Positions 1 to 7,852 are shown, counted from the stretch's first letter. The stretch: DNA of 34,080 bases from Rhodospirillaceae bacterium (GCA_019752235.1 JAIEMI010000322.1:1-34080); one strand, 5' to 3'. Made by a program: numbers and translations. The notes: generated by a model from the sequence alone, not told the origin.

Positions 1-1273
1 CGGCGAGACGCGTGGCGAGATCGGGCAGTTGGCCTGCGTCGCCGCGCCAGAACCGCCGAACGGTGTCTCGGTAGCGATCGTTCCATTGCCCCCATGCCGA
101 TGGATAGCGGCCAAGATAGTGACCGCTGAGATCCCACGGTTCGGCGATCATTTTCAGCTTCGACAGAACAGGATCGGCGGCAATGGCCCGAAGGAGCGGC
201 GAATCGGGGGAAAACCCTTCAGCGGTATGGCCAAGAATCGGCGCGAGATCGAAGCGAAAACCATCGACCCCGAACGCCGCCCATGTTCCAAGGGAATCAA
301 GAATCAGACGTTGGACCTGAGGATGCAGAACGTTGAGTGTGTTCCCGCATCCAGAATGATTGACGTAGGTGGCCGGATCAGCAGGATCGAGCCAATAATA
401 TATGGCGTTGTCGATGCCGCGTAGCGACAACGTCGGACCGAGCGCGTCGCCCTCGGCCGTGTGATTGAAAACGACGTCCAAAATGACTTCCAGCCCGGCA
501 TCGTGGTAACGCTCGATCAGAACCGTGAAGTCGTCATCGGCAGAGAGATAGCGCGGATCGAGGGCAAAAAAGGAGTAAGGATTGTAGCCCCAATAGTTGC
601 TCAGTCCTTGTGCGGAGAGGTGGGTCTCGTCGGCGAAGGCGAATACCGGCATCAGCTCTACCGCCGTAATTCCAAGCGCACGCAGATGGGCAATCACTGC
701 AGGCGCCGTCAATCCAGCAAGGGTCCCCCGATGGACGGCCGGGACATCGGGATGTTTGAACGTCATGCCCTTGACGTGGAGTTCATACAGAATGGTCCGC
801 GCCCAGGGCGTTTCCGGCCGTTTGTGCGAAAGTGTCCCACGTGGGGCGACGACGACGGACTTTGGCATTGATTGAGCGTTATCGCGCGTGTCGAAGCTTC
901 TCTCTCCATGTGAGCCGGCAAATTGATGAGCGAAGTTCGCCGCGTTCCATTGAACACCGCCGCTAACACTACGGGCATAGGGGTCGATGAGTAGCTTGTG
1001 CCCATTAAAGCGGTGTCCGCCTTCCGGGCGGTAGGGCCCATAGACACGATAGCCATAAAGCAACCCCGGCAGCGCGTTTGGAAGATAGCCGTGCCAGACG
1101 TCTCCGGAGCGGGCCGGAAGCGGGAGGCGGCAGATCTCTTTCCGTCCATCTGCCTCAAATAGACAAAGTTCGACCTTCTCGCCGTTGGCAGAAAACAACG
1201 CAAAATTGATGCCATGGCCGTCCCAATGCGCACCGAGGGGCGCCGGGTTGCCCGATTCAAGGAAGTGGATCAC
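1..1273 (-). CDS. glgX: Glycogen debranching enzyme GlgX (C-terminus off the left edge)
   Basis: This is an isoamylase-type GH13 enzyme that hydrolyses alpha-1,6 branch points during glycogen breakdown in the cytoplasm. About 424 codons are present and the frame runs open off the left edge; full-length GlgX is usually 650-720 aa. An N-terminal CBM48-like region ([19 protein letters not shown] near residues 13-31) precedes the GH13 barrel. Visible barrel motifs are [21 protein letters not shown] with the nucleophile Asp near residue 342, and [10 protein letters not shown] with the acid/base Glu near 378. I chose the GTG start at 1273 because it overlaps the glgB stop as GTGA and gives the expected N-terminal length. 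It is the third gene of a CBS-BON / glgB / glgX operon, so branching and debranching enzymes are translationally coupled. The identity is clear from the motifs; only the C-terminal part is unseen. Confidence 0.93.
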   Translation of the reverse strand, partial: MIHFLESGNPAPLGAHWDGHGINFALFSANGEKVELCLFEADGRKEICRLPLPARSGDVWHGYLPNALPGLLYGYRVYGPYRPEGGHRFNGHKLLIDPYARSVSGGVQWNAANFAHQFAGSHGERSFDTRDNAQSMPKSVVVAPRGTLSHKRPETPWARTILYELHVKGMTFKHPDVPAVHRGTLAGLTAPAVIAHLRALGITAVELMPVFAFADETHLSAQGLSNYWGYNPYSFFALDPRYLSADDDFTVLIERYHDAGLEVILDVVFNHTAEGDALGPTLSLRGIDNAIYYWLDPADPATYVNHSGCGNTLNVLHPQVQRLILDSLGTWAAFGVDGFRFDLAPILGHTAEGFSPDSPLLRAIAADPVLSKLKMIAEPWDLSGHYLGRYPSAWGQWNDRYRDTVRRFWRGDAGQLPDLATRLA

Positions 1274-3207
1274 GTCGCTTGGAAGACAAGTGTTGCGAGC
1301 GGAGGTAGCGTCAACACAAGAGAATGCGGAAGGTCATTGGTAACGGCAGATTCACTTCCGACACCGCCGGCGTTGCCGACATTGGAACCGCCATAGAAGT
1401 TGGAATCCGTGTTCAGCCGTTCACGATAGTATCCTGCCTTTGGCACGCCCACGCGATACCCGCGGCGCACCACGGGGGAAAAGTTGCAAACCACGACAAC
1501 GATCTGAGATTGATCCGCGCCGAAGCGGAGGAAGGAAATCACGTTATTATCGGAATCGTGTGGATCGATCCACGCAAATCCCTCCCCTTCGCAGTCCCTT
1601 TCATGAAGTGGCCCAAGTTCCTTGTGAAGATGATTCAATTCGCGCACTAAGGCTTGCATGCCGCGATGCTCGGGATACTGAAGCAAATGCCAATCAAGGC
1701 TCGTTTCGTGATTCCACTCGCGCCATTGCGCGATCTCAGCGCCCATGAAGAGTAGCTTCTTACCGGGATGCGCGTAGAAGAATGCAAGATATGCTCTCAG
1801 ATTTGCAAATTTTTGCCACACATCACCCGGCATCTTGCTCAAGAGCGAGCCCTTACCATGAACAACTTCATCGTGAGATAAAGGCAGAATGAAGTTTTCG
1901 TGAAAGCCGTAGAGGAGACCGAAAGTCAGGTCTCCATGATGGTATTTGCGATGAACTGGATCGCTGCGCATGTAGCGTAAGGTGTCGTTCATCCAGCCCA
2001 TGTTCCATTTGAAACCGAAGCCGAGACCGCCCACATATGTGGGTCGCGACACCATAGGCCAAGCAGTTGAGTCTTCTGCGATAGTGAACGCGCCCGGGCA
2101 TCGCTCGTAGATCACTTCATTGAGGCGCTGAAGGAAGCCAACGGCGTCTAAGTTCTCGTTTCCTCCGTGGGTATTCGGGATCCACTCGCCGGGTTGCTTG
2201 GCATAATCGAGATAGAGAATTGATGCGACAGCATCGGCGCGCAGGGCATCGACGTGAAAATCCTCGAGCCAAAGAAGCGCGTTGCAGATAAGAAAATTAA
2301 CGACCTCGGTGCGGCCGTAGTTGTAGATAAGTGTATTCCATTCGGGCTGACGGCCTTGGCGAGGATCATCATGCTCATAGAGGCACGTGCCGTCGAAGCG
2401 CGCGAGACCATGTCCGTCTTCTGGAAAGTGGCTCACAACCCAGTCCAACACGACGCCGATGCCTTCATTGTGGGCACGATTGATGAATGCCTTGAGATCG
2501 CGCGGATCGCCGTAACGTCGTGTAGGCGAAAACAGACTGAGTGGCTGATACCCCCATGAGCCGTAAAACGGATGCTCCGCGAGCGGCAGAAGCTCGATAT
2601 GCGTAAAGCCCATGTCTTTGACATAGTCAATCAGTTGATCGGCGAGCTCCGCATAGGTGAGCATACGATTGCCGTCGGCACGTGCCCATGATCCGAGATG
2701 CACTTCGTAAATGCTCATCGGTGCGCGCCGCGGATCAATACCGCGGCGGCCCTGCATCCAGGCCTCATCAGTCCATGGAAAGGGCTCATCGTCGGCGACG
2801 ACGGAAGCGGAATGCGGTGGAATTTCCTGCATCGCTCCGTAAGGATCGGCCTTCAGGGGTTGAACGTCGCCATCGCGGCCTTCGATTTCGTACTTATATA
2901 GGGCGCCGGCTGTCAGCCCTGGGATGAACAATTGCCAGACGCCGCTTCCGCCGGCCGTCTGCATCTTATGTCGCTGAGCATCCCAAGCGTTGAAATCTCC
3001 CACAACGCTGACGCGTCGGGCGTTCGGGGCCCAAAGCGCGAACGCTACGCCGGACATGCCGCCCCGCTCAGCAAGGTGTGCTCCGAGCTTATGATGGAGG
3101 TGCCAATGTCGACCCTCGCCCATCAAATAGAGGTCGAGCTCACCAATGATCCCATCATGGCGGCGGGGAACCGCTCGCTGCGGCAGCATTGGGGATGCGA
3201 CATCCAT
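1270..3207 (-). CDS. glgB: 1,4-alpha-glucan branching enzyme GlgB
   Basis: GlgB makes alpha-1,6 branches in glycogen by transferring glucan chains. With the start at 3207 it has 645 aa: a CBM48-type domain (roughly residues 25-110, containing [20 protein letters not shown]), then a GH13 barrel with [11 protein letters not shown] (nucleophile near Asp325), FTIAEDST (acid/base near Glu378) and [10 protein letters not shown], then a C-terminal beta domain. It lacks the extra N1 module of the longest GlgB forms. The frame opens further upstream to an ATG at 3273, but that start overlaps the preceding gene by 34 bp and has no ribosome site. The ATG at 3207 has CAGGGA about 9 nt upstream. Its stop overlaps the glgX GTG start. 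The unit is probably driven by the FNR-type box at 3989-4002, which would link glycogen storage to oxygen or energy state (inference). Confidence 0.94.
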   Translation of the reverse strand: MDVASPMLPQRAVPRRHDGIIGELDLYLMGEGRHWHLHHKLGAHLAERGGMSGVAFALWAPNARRVSVVGDFNAWDAQRHKMQTAGGSGVWQLFIPGLTAGALYKYEIEGRDGDVQPLKADPYGAMQEIPPHSASVVADDEPFPWTDEAWMQGRRGIDPRRAPMSIYEVHLGSWARADGNRMLTYAELADQLIDYVKDMGFTHIELLPLAEHPFYGSWGYQPLSLFSPTRRYGDPRDLKAFINRAHNEGIGVVLDWVVSHFPEDGHGLARFDGTCLYEHDDPRQGRQPEWNTLIYNYGRTEVVNFLICNALLWLEDFHVDALRADAVASILYLDYAKQPGEWIPNTHGGNENLDAVGFLQRLNEVIYERCPGAFTIAEDSTAWPMVSRPTYVGGLGFGFKWNMGWMNDTLRYMRSDPVHRKYHHGDLTFGLLYGFHENFILPLSHDEVVHGKGSLLSKMPGDVWQKFANLRAYLAFFYAHPGKKLLFMGAEIAQWREWNHETSLDWHLLQYPEHRGMQALVRELNHLHKELGPLHERDCEGEGFAWIDPHDSDNNVISFLRFGADQSQIVVVVCNFSPVVRRGYRVGVPKAGYYRERLNTDSNFYGGSNVGNAGGVGSESAVTNDLPHSLVLTLPPLATLVFQAT

Positions 3208-3239
3208 TGCAACAAATCCCTGGAAAGGCTGTACTGCCT

Positions 3240-3929
3240 TTACAAAATCGACCCAACGTAAGGCTCGATCCATATCAGGTGGTCCCGGACCTTCTTCACT
3301 CCGGGCACATTTTCGGCGGCCACGCGGATCGCATCACGATGGCGTTCGTCATCGATATAACCCCATACATCGACAACGCCGTCTCTTACGACGACGTTGC
3401 CTTCCCGAGCATTCCACCGGCGTTTACAAAGCTCGGCCCATATCTGATCTCGGATCGCTTTGTCTTCCGCTCTTGTCTTAGCGTTCGGCGGACTAGCCGC
3501 CAATGCATGGAGAAAGTTTGCTCGGGTGATAATTCCCACGACACGTCCACCGCGAACAACCGGCAGACGCTTCACATGCCGTCGCTCCATCAGTTCGACG
3601 GCTTGCTCAAGCGCGGTATCCTCGGTCGCGGTCACAACGTCGGAGGTCATCACTTCCGCCACCTTCCGGCCGTGACTATGAACGTATTCGACGGCGAGCG
3701 TACCTGGATTGACAATGAATTCGAGCCAGTGCGGCCGGTTTTTTTCGGTACCAGTCTCGGCGCGGCGAAGCAAATCGTCCTCGGTGACCATCCCGACGAG
3801 CTTGTGGGCGGCATTGATGACAGGCAGACCGCTAATGCGCTCTTTCAGCATGATCTTTGCCGCATCGCTGATGGCGCCCTCTGGAGGCACGGAAAACACC
3901 TCTTGAGTCATGACATCGCCCACCCTCAT
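3240..3929 (-). CDS. CBS-pair plus BON domain protein
   Basis: This 229-aa cytoplasmic protein has two CBS motifs (about residues 4-58 and 91-145) followed by a C-terminal BON domain (about 155-222, containing [14 protein letters not shown] and [11 protein letters not shown]). CBS pairs usually bind adenosine nucleotides and report energy charge; BON domains bind membranes or ligands. The start at 3929 has a strong AGGAGG 7 nt upstream. It is the first gene of the glycogen operon, ending 32 bp before the preferred glgB start. An FNR/FixK-like box lies 60 bp upstream. CBS-BON proteins commonly occur in stress and low-oxygen clusters of proteobacteria. A role as an adenylate sensor for the operon is plausible but inferred; no partner can be read from the sequence. 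Confidence 0.9.
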   Translation of the reverse strand: MRVGDVMTQEVFSVPPEGAISDAAKIMLKERISGLPVINAAHKLVGMVTEDDLLRRAETGTEKNRPHWLEFIVNPGTLAVEYVHSHGRKVAEVMTSDVVTATEDTALEQAVELMERRHVKRLPVVRGGRVVGIITRANFLHALAASPPNAKTRAEDKAIRDQIWAELCKRRWNAREGNVVVRDGVVDVWGYIDDERHRDAIRVAAENVPGVKKVRDHLIWIEPYVGSIL

Positions 3930-3988
3930 TGCGGCCTCCTTTTTGAAGACATAGCGGGTTAAGTTAATCTAATCCTTTTTGAATGGCC

Positions 3989-4002
3989 TTGATTGAAGTC
4001 AA
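3989..4002. promoter_or_regulatory. FNR/FixK-type box TTGATTGAAGTCAA
   Basis: The site matches TTGAT-N4-RTCAA exactly. Its centre is 66 bp upstream of the CBS-BON start at 3929, a suitable place for class II activation of the CBS-BON/glgB/glgX operon. Binding by an FNR/FixK protein is inferred from sequence only. Confidence 0.75.
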
Positions 4003-4203
4003 TGATTGCAGTCAATTTTGGAGCTGTGTTTATGGCGCGATTGACTACCGTACCCGATCGCGGAAGCTGTTTCGATCGGACCCGGACCAGCGCGCTTTAG
4101 AACAATATCTGTTATGCTTCCCAGAAACATCTCACGCGCCCAGATATGAGGATAAGCCCTCAACATAAGAACGATCCGCGGAACGTCTGAAGGTCCACCT
4201 TCC

Positions 4204-4551
4204 TCAGGCCTCGGGCAGGTCGTCGAATTCGGCGAGAAGCTCCTCGATCGAGCGGGCACATGAACCCACCCTGACGTCAATTCCTTCCGCGCGCATTCGG
4301 TCGCGTTCGGCCTCAGGGACAAACCCGCAAATCAGACGGGTCACTTTGGAGCGCAAAATCAGATCGCAAAAGCCGCACAGGCTGTGTTCAGTATTTGAAA
4401 GGAAGGTCGTCTCTCCGTCGGCAGCGTGAATCATGAGCAGCCCATCACACTTTCCAAAGAATGGGCACAGCACCGTGTCCATGCCGACGCGCATGACCGT
4501 AATGGCTGTAACTGGCGGCGCGGCCTTCGAATGAACCCGTGTCATAGTCAT
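4204..4551 (-). CDS. Cys-rich NifX/NifB-C-like (dinitrogenase FeMo-cofactor family) protein
   Basis: The protein has 115 aa. After about 19 residues it has the fold signature of the dinitrogenase iron-molybdenum cofactor family (PF02579-like): MRVGMDTVLCPFFGKCDGLL, where relatives have a strand followed by HFG; then SLCGFCDLI, TRLICGFV, and a C-terminal GIDVRVGSCARSIEELL. It carries six cysteines (29, 35, 59, 62, 75, 98), many for a small cytoplasmic protein, so it may bind Fe-S or another metal. No nif genes are nearby, so a nitrogenase role is not supported. The start is uncertain: neither the ATG at 4551 nor the ATG at 4494 has a good ribosome site, and family members normally begin near the latter. 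An FNR-like box lies about 47 bp upstream of 4551. I would treat it as a stress-linked small metal or redox protein. Confidence 0.72.
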   Translation of the reverse strand: MTMTRVHSKAAPPVTAITVMRVGMDTVLCPFFGKCDGLLMIHAADGETTFLSNTEHSLCGFCDLILRSKVTRLICGFVPEAERDRMRAEGIDVRVGSCARSIEELLAEFDDLPEA

Positions 4552-4597
4552 CTACAAAGATAGCGTAGCAAGGTGCGCCGATCGTCGCTCCAGAACC

Positions 4598-4611
4598 TTA
4601 AACTGGATCAA
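4598..4611. promoter_or_regulatory. Degenerate FNR/FixK-type box TTAAACTGGATCAA
   Basis: The right half-site ATCAA is perfect; the left half is TTAAA instead of TTGAT. The spacer is 4 nt. It lies 47 bp upstream of the NifX-like start at 4551. Its core CTGGATCAA is identical to the two perfect boxes at 7733 and 10304, which supports it. Confidence 0.55.
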
Positions 4612-4771
4612 ACATTTGCCGGAAAGTGTTGACGCCCGGAGTTTGCCCCCCCCAATCTCGCCCGGGCGATGAGGCAATTCTGGAGCGATCTAGTGGGTAC
4701 GTACGTAGTTATACAGATACCGGGTTGCGGAATGGGCTGCTACTGTTTGAGGCCATAAAATAAGCCTCCAT

Positions 4772-4785
4772 CGGAAATATTTCCG
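4772..4785. promoter_or_regulatory. Perfect 14-bp palindrome CGGAAATATTTCCG upstream of the Crp/Fnr gene
   Basis: This perfect inverted repeat lies 61-74 bp before the preferred start (4846) of the Crp/Fnr regulator and does not resemble TTGAT-N4-ATCAA. Its two-fold symmetry and position fit an operator, possibly an autoregulatory site. No protein can be assigned from sequence alone. Confidence 0.4.
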
Positions 4786-4845
4786 TCAGGTCGGATAAAG
4801 CCAAAGGGTGGGATCATGCCGGAGCCAAGAGTAGGAGAGCGCGAG

Positions 4846-5652
4846 ATGACCTCGGTTATATCCCTTGCAGCGCGGGCAAACGGAAAGACGCTCGGCACTC
4901 GTAACAGCCGCCCTGGAGCGAATCCGGTCCGGTGTCATACGTGTGCCGCGAAAATCAACGGCCTTTGCCAACACAGCACGCCCGGGACGATGGCCAGTAT
5001 GATCCAGTTCAGATCGGGCGAGCGGGCGATCGCGGCGGGTACCGATCTTTTCAGCATCGGCAAGCCCGCGAATGCGATCTTCACTCTCGTGAGCGGGTGG
5101 GCATTTCTTTATCAGTCTCTTAAAGACAGCCGGCGTCAAATCCTGCATTTCGCGCTTCCCGGCGCGGTCCTGGGCTTGCTTCCCGGCCAGGCCGCACGGG
5201 CGCCCTACGGCGCGCAGGCGCTGACGGACTGCGTTCTGTGCATTATCCCTCATGAGAATCTTAGTCCCCTGTCCAGGGAAGTGCCAGAGATCGGCATGCG
5301 ACTCTCCTGGCTGATATCCCACGATCTCCATCTGGCTTTCGATCATCTGACGAGCGTAGGCCGGCGTTCCGCCCGTGAACGCGTGACTCATCTGCTTCTC
5401 GAATTGTTTGTTCGCTATCGCGGCCAATGGCCAGGCAACCGCATCGACGAATTGTATTTGCCGTTGACCCAACAGCATGTCGGCGACGCTGTTGGCCTCA
5501 CCGCCGTTCATGTCAATCGTATCTTGCGGAAGTTGCGCGAGGACGGCGTGATCGAATTTAATTACCGGCATTTGCGCATCCTCGACCCCGACAAATTGAT
5601 CGATGTTTCCGGACTCGACCCGCAACTCGTCATATCGTGGGTCCGAAAATAA
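4846..5652 (+). CDS. Crp/Fnr-family regulator with FNR-type Fe-S cysteines
   Basis: This 268-aa transcription factor has an N-terminal Cys30-x2-Cys33-x7-Cys41 cluster (the FnrL/FnrN spacing), a cyclic-nucleotide-type effector domain (about 50-140), a dimer helix (about 145-185) and a winged helix (about 190-245). Cys132, in VLCIIPHENL, aligns with the fourth ligand of E. coli FNR (MVCEIP). All four 4Fe-4S ligands are therefore present and it probably senses oxygen. The recognition helix reads GLTAVHVNRIL, whereas FNR/FixK proteins have GLTxExxSR. The Glu and Ser that read the TTGAT site are replaced by Val and Asn, so its target may differ from the boxes in this window. I chose the ATG at 4846 because AGGAG lies 8 nt upstream; an in-frame ATG at 4816 with AGGGTGGG is an alternative (278 aa). 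It is a lone plus-strand gene with a palindrome upstream. Confidence 0.9.
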   Translation: MTSVISLAARANGKTLGTRNSRPGANPVRCHTCAAKINGLCQHSTPGTMASMIQFRSGERAIAAGTDLFSIGKPANAIFTLVSGWAFLYQSLKDSRRQILHFALPGAVLGLLPGQAARAPYGAQALTDCVLCIIPHENLSPLSREVPEIGMRLSWLISHDLHLAFDHLTSVGRRSARERVTHLLLELFVRYRGQWPGNRIDELYLPLTQQHVGDAVGLTAVHVNRILRKLREDGVIEFNYRHLRILDPDKLIDVSGLDPQLVISWVRK

Positions 5653-5781
5653 CCGAGCCCTGATATTTTCCAGCCTCAGGAAAAAAAGGAGTGCCACGCC
5701 GATTCACAAGTGGCCGGATATGCAAGACCGCACCGACTGTTCGAAACGGCGCGATCTAATCAGATCACGCGTCGGCCGCCG

Positions 5782-5898
5782 CTAGCGAGAGTTCCAATAT
5801 CCGAGCACAATTAGAGCAAGAAGCATCACGCAACAGGCGCCGACCCAGAGCCATATCCTTGGGTTGCCCTTCTTTTCATCAGCAGGTTCGTGTCGCAT
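5782..5898 (-). CDS. 38-aa single-pass membrane microprotein
   Basis: This short frame encodes a charged N-terminus (MRHEPADEKKGNPR), one hydrophobic segment of about 19 residues (WLWVGACCVMLLALIVLGYW), and a stop right after the basic NSR. It begins only 3 bp after the stop of the DUF2892 gene, so translation is probably coupled; there is no strong ribosome site of its own. It is the last gene of the minus-strand string of tiny membrane proteins. Function unknown. Support is the coupling, a clean transmembrane design and the context. Confidence 0.6.
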   Translation of the reverse strand: MRHEPADEKKGNPRIWLWVGACCVMLLALIVLGYWNSR

Positions 5899-5901
5899 GA
5901 G

Positions 5902-6138
5902 TCACACTTGCGTATTCGTGTTTCGTTGCGCCGTACTCCAGCCCAAGCGATTGTATATTGCGCAATAGCCGCGAGTTCCGGCAATCATCAATTCCGCGCT
6001 CAGCAGGAGGAGGGCAACATAGAGCAGCCGCCACATGAAGCCGGCGCCACCGAAGAACAACACCAGTGCCCAGACCGCTAGGGTACCGCCCAGTACGACA
6101 CGAAGAACGCGTTCGATCATGGCGAGATTCTTCTTCAT
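5902..6138 (-). CDS. DUF2892 / YgaP-like small inner-membrane protein
   Basis: This 78-aa protein starts MKKNLAMIERVLRVVLGG, has two hydrophobic helices (about residues 13-33 and 38-55), and ends with GYCAIYNRLGW. This is the layout of the YgaP C-terminal / DUF2892 family (MKKNxGxxDRxxRxxxG ... GxCPxY). The frame extends to a GTG at 6174, but the ATG at 6138 gives the family-typical start. Function is not established for the family; in YgaP the domain anchors a rhodanese. It lies 98 bp after the DUF5676 gene and 3 bp before the 38-aa microprotein. Its YCxIYN motif recurs in that DUF5676 neighbour. Confidence 0.82.
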   Translation of the reverse strand: MKKNLAMIERVLRVVLGGTLAVWALVLFFGGAGFMWRLLYVALLLLSAELMIAGTRGYCAIYNRLGWSTAQRNTNTQV

Positions 6139-6236
6139 ATCACGCGCATCACCGGCTGTCGCACTTAACGCCACCAGTCACAGATCGGCATAAAGGTTCC
6201 GCGTCTGCCCAGTTGTTCGGAGTGCATGCGGGAATT

Positions 6237-6515
6237 CTACGACGGTGGGCGGATCACCAAGTTCCCCCAGCGCCGATACAACCAGTTGTAGATCGGACAA
6301 TACACCAGACCGGCATAGGCACCGTAGAGGAAACTCTCGACAAGGCCGAGCAGAAAGCCCCACCAGGTGAGCCACCGGAATGCAGGCAGCACCATTTCCA
6401 GAAAATCGCTCATGTGTAGGCTTTGCGGCGTGACGAGACCATAAGTCACGCAAACCACGAAAGTGATAGCGAACCAAATTCCCAGCGCCCAGGTCACGAG
6501 TTTCGTGTTCAACAT
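6237..6515 (-). CDS. DUF5676-like membrane protein
   Basis: The 92-aa protein MLNTKLVTWALGIWFAITF... has a first helix near residues 8-29, an amphipathic stretch (VTPQSLHMSDFLEMVLPAF), a second helix near 50-72, and ends with YCPIYNWLYRRWG. This resembles the small DUF5676 membrane family. The start at 6515 is chosen because GGAGG lies 6 nt upstream; a GTG four codons earlier sits inside that site. It belongs to the run of small membrane genes read leftward from about 7640. Function is unknown; the shared YCxIYN tail with the adjacent DUF2892 protein suggests a related membrane role. Confidence 0.82.
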   Translation of the reverse strand: MLNTKLVTWALGIWFAITFVVCVTYGLVTPQSLHMSDFLEMVLPAFRWLTWWGFLLGLVESFLYGAYAGLVYCPIYNWLYRRWGNLVIRPPS

Positions 6516-6658
6516 CCCATCCTCCACTCAGTCTCACATTGAGACGAATTCGCTGTTATTAAAGGGATCTGTAAGGCGGGCATACTCCATTGGGCAACTA
6601 CACCCGCAGCGCATCCATTGTGGGTCGAGCTTGAATCGAATCGCCATGCGACCGATTG

Positions 6659-6835
6659 CTACGAGTGATGGTGGTGGCCTTTTTGCCTATCGCCTTCAGG
6701 TCGTTCCGAGGATTCGCGGTTGGACCTGTCGTTGTTTCCGCCGTGGCCCCCATGTCCTCCATGGCCGAACATGTGCAAGGCAACGAAGGCGAGGGCGATC
6801 AATACCCACACCCAGTTCGCCGCTAACCAGTCCAT
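6659..6835 (-). CDS. 58-aa W-N-W microprotein with Gly/His repeat tail (DUF2933-like)
   Basis: MDWLAANWVWVLIALAFVAL forms one membrane helix. It is followed by a Gly-His repeat (HMFGHGGHGGHGG), a polar stretch, and a terminal HHHHS. The repeated histidines could bind metal. The start is supported by AAAGGA 8 nt upstream. It resembles the DUF2933-type small proteins often found near metal-resistance genes, though I give that family name with caution. It shares the N-terminal pattern M-x-W-h-x-x-N-W with the next two genes and with a broken copy at 11715-11894. Function unknown. Confidence 0.75.
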   Translation of the reverse strand: MDWLAANWVWVLIALAFVALHMFGHGGHGGHGGNNDRSNRESSERPEGDRQKGHHHHS

Positions 6836-6919
6836 AACTCGATCCTTTCATTCTACAGCCAGACACAGCTCGTTCTTGAGTCACTCCACCGTACGCAGCG
6901 GTAGGGATACTGGCCTCTC

Positions 6920-7105
6920 TTATCTGTTCTTTTCGTGCCGCTCCGAAGGCCCGCCGCTGGAACGTACATGGTCTGTATCGTGACCACGACGCGCCCAGCG
7001 TCCGCCTTGGCCGAACATCAGAAAAGCGAAGAAGGCAATGCCGACCAATACCCAGAACCCCATTAGCCAGAGCCAATTCTCTGATATCCAATGCATGGGC
7101 TGCAT
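6920..7105 (-). CDS. 61-aa W-N-W membrane microprotein
   Basis: The protein begins MQPMHWISENWLWLMGFWVL, has a single hydrophobic helix (to about residue 31), then FGQGGRWARRGHDTDHV and a polar, basic tail. GGGAG lies 9 nt before the ATG at 7105; the ATG at 7096 would give the family-typical M-H-W start. It begins 3 bp after the stop of the preceding paralogue, so the two are likely coupled. The helix is rich in aromatic residues. Function unknown. The inactivated copy at 11715-11894 is most similar to this gene at its N-terminus. Confidence 0.75.
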   Translation of the reverse strand: MQPMHWISENWLWLMGFWVLVGIAFFAFLMFGQGGRWARRGHDTDHVRSSGGPSERHEKNR

Positions 7106-7108
7106 CTG

Positions 7109-7321
7109 TTATGTCTCCCGCGAGAAGTGTCGGTTGTCCGTGTGCCCTTCGCGCCGTTTCGGAGCCCCCGCGGCGGCGACTTTGTCATCGGCACCGTGAC
7201 CATGATCTGACCGGCCTCCCTCTTGGCCGGACATCTCCGAGGCCACGTAGGCAATGATGGCCAATGTGCAGATTGCCAATATACCGAGTATCAAGATCCA
7301 GTTCGCTATTACCCACTGCAT
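7109..7321 (-). CDS. 70-aa W-N-W membrane microprotein
   Basis: The protein begins MQWVIANWILILGILAICTL, with one membrane helix to about residue 26. It then has SEMSGQEGGRSDHGHGADDK and a charged tail. A ribosome-site-like AAGGATAGGG lies just upstream of the ATG. It is the first of three tandem paralogues; its stop lies 3 bp before the next start. It shares the layout M-x-W, N-W, helix, G-x-GG, then His/Asp tail, but the tail is not a simple Gly-His repeat. No function is known; the paralogues could form a heteromeric membrane assembly (inference). Confidence 0.75.
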   Translation of the reverse strand: MQWVIANWILILGILAICTLAIIAYVASEMSGQEGGRSDHGHGADDKVAAAGAPKRREGHTDNRHFSRET

Positions 7322-7388
7322 GGTCCCTATCCTTTTATCAGCTATGTCTCTTGCGCATGTCGCGGGGACGCAAACGCCAGTCCAGGAC

Positions 7389-7637
7389 TCAGGTCTTTTT
7401 TAGGAGGGCGATAGAGTCCGCGACTTCGGCCTGGCATACTTTTTCATTCTTCGTGAGCCGGGCTTGCCGCGCCTCGCCGAGAAGCTGCCAAGCCTTTGCG
7501 ATATCATCGGGCTGAGCCTTGGATAGCTTCAGCACCTGACGAGCCCGGCCGAGATCCTGATCGCAACTATCGGCGAAAGCAGGCGCAGCTCCGCCCGCCA
7601 GCAATATTGCTGAAACCAGAAAGATTATCTTACGCAT
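7389..7637 (-). CDS. 82-aa exported protein with two cysteines
   Basis: A classical signal peptide (MRKIIFLVSAILLAGGAAPAFA, cleavage near residue 22) precedes about 60 helical, charged residues with two cysteines (DSCDQDLG and EKVCQAEV) that could form a disulfide in the periplasm. GAGGAAAG lies about 8 nt before the ATG; a TTG one codon upstream is less likely. It is the first gene after the perfect FNR box at 7733-7746, about 96 bp upstream, and leads the run of small membrane genes. I do not recognise the family. Confidence 0.75.
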   Translation of the reverse strand: MRKIIFLVSAILLAGGAAPAFADSCDQDLGRARQVLKLSKAQPDDIAKAWQLLGEARQARLTKNEKVCQAEVADSIALLKKT

Positions 7638-7732
7638 CAATGCTTTCCTCTACTTATAGATTACGCGACGACCACAACCGCACGGCCACTCCTCACCGCT
7701 ATAATTAATCCGCCGTTTTCATTGTTTTCTCC

Positions 7733-7746
7733 TTGATCTGGATCAA
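7733..7746. promoter_or_regulatory. Perfect FNR/FixK-type box TTGATCTGGATCAA
   Basis: This is an exact TTGAT-N4-ATCAA palindrome. Its centre is 102 bp upstream of the exported 82-aa gene (start 7637), and it probably drives the leftward string of small envelope genes. The identical 14-mer recurs at 10304. Confidence 0.82.
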
Positions 7747-7770
7747 TGATTCCGCCGGGGCAGAATCATT
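7745..7770. terminator. Possible hairpin AATGATTC / GAATCATT
   Basis: Perfect 8-bp arms (7745-7752 and 7763-7770) enclose a 10-nt GC-rich loop, 83 bp downstream of the Met-rich gene (ends 7853, minus strand) and touching the FNR box. It may end that transcript. There is no clear T-run, so confidence is low. Confidence 0.35.
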
Positions 7771-7852
7771 GGCTCTATTTCAAGGCAATGGGCGAGCTCG
7801 CATCATATTTCAGTGCGCGTTAGTCATGATGACTGTCGTTTTGGGTCGTATG

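Noticed and set aside
3983-4168. 61-aa plus-strand frame over the FNR box upstream of the CBS-BON gene
   Set aside because: It overlaps the promoter box, has no ribosome site, and its product shows no feature.
4786-5697. 303-aa minus-strand frame antisense to the Crp/Fnr gene
   Set aside because: The plus-strand product has complete Crp/Fnr domains; the antisense product has none.
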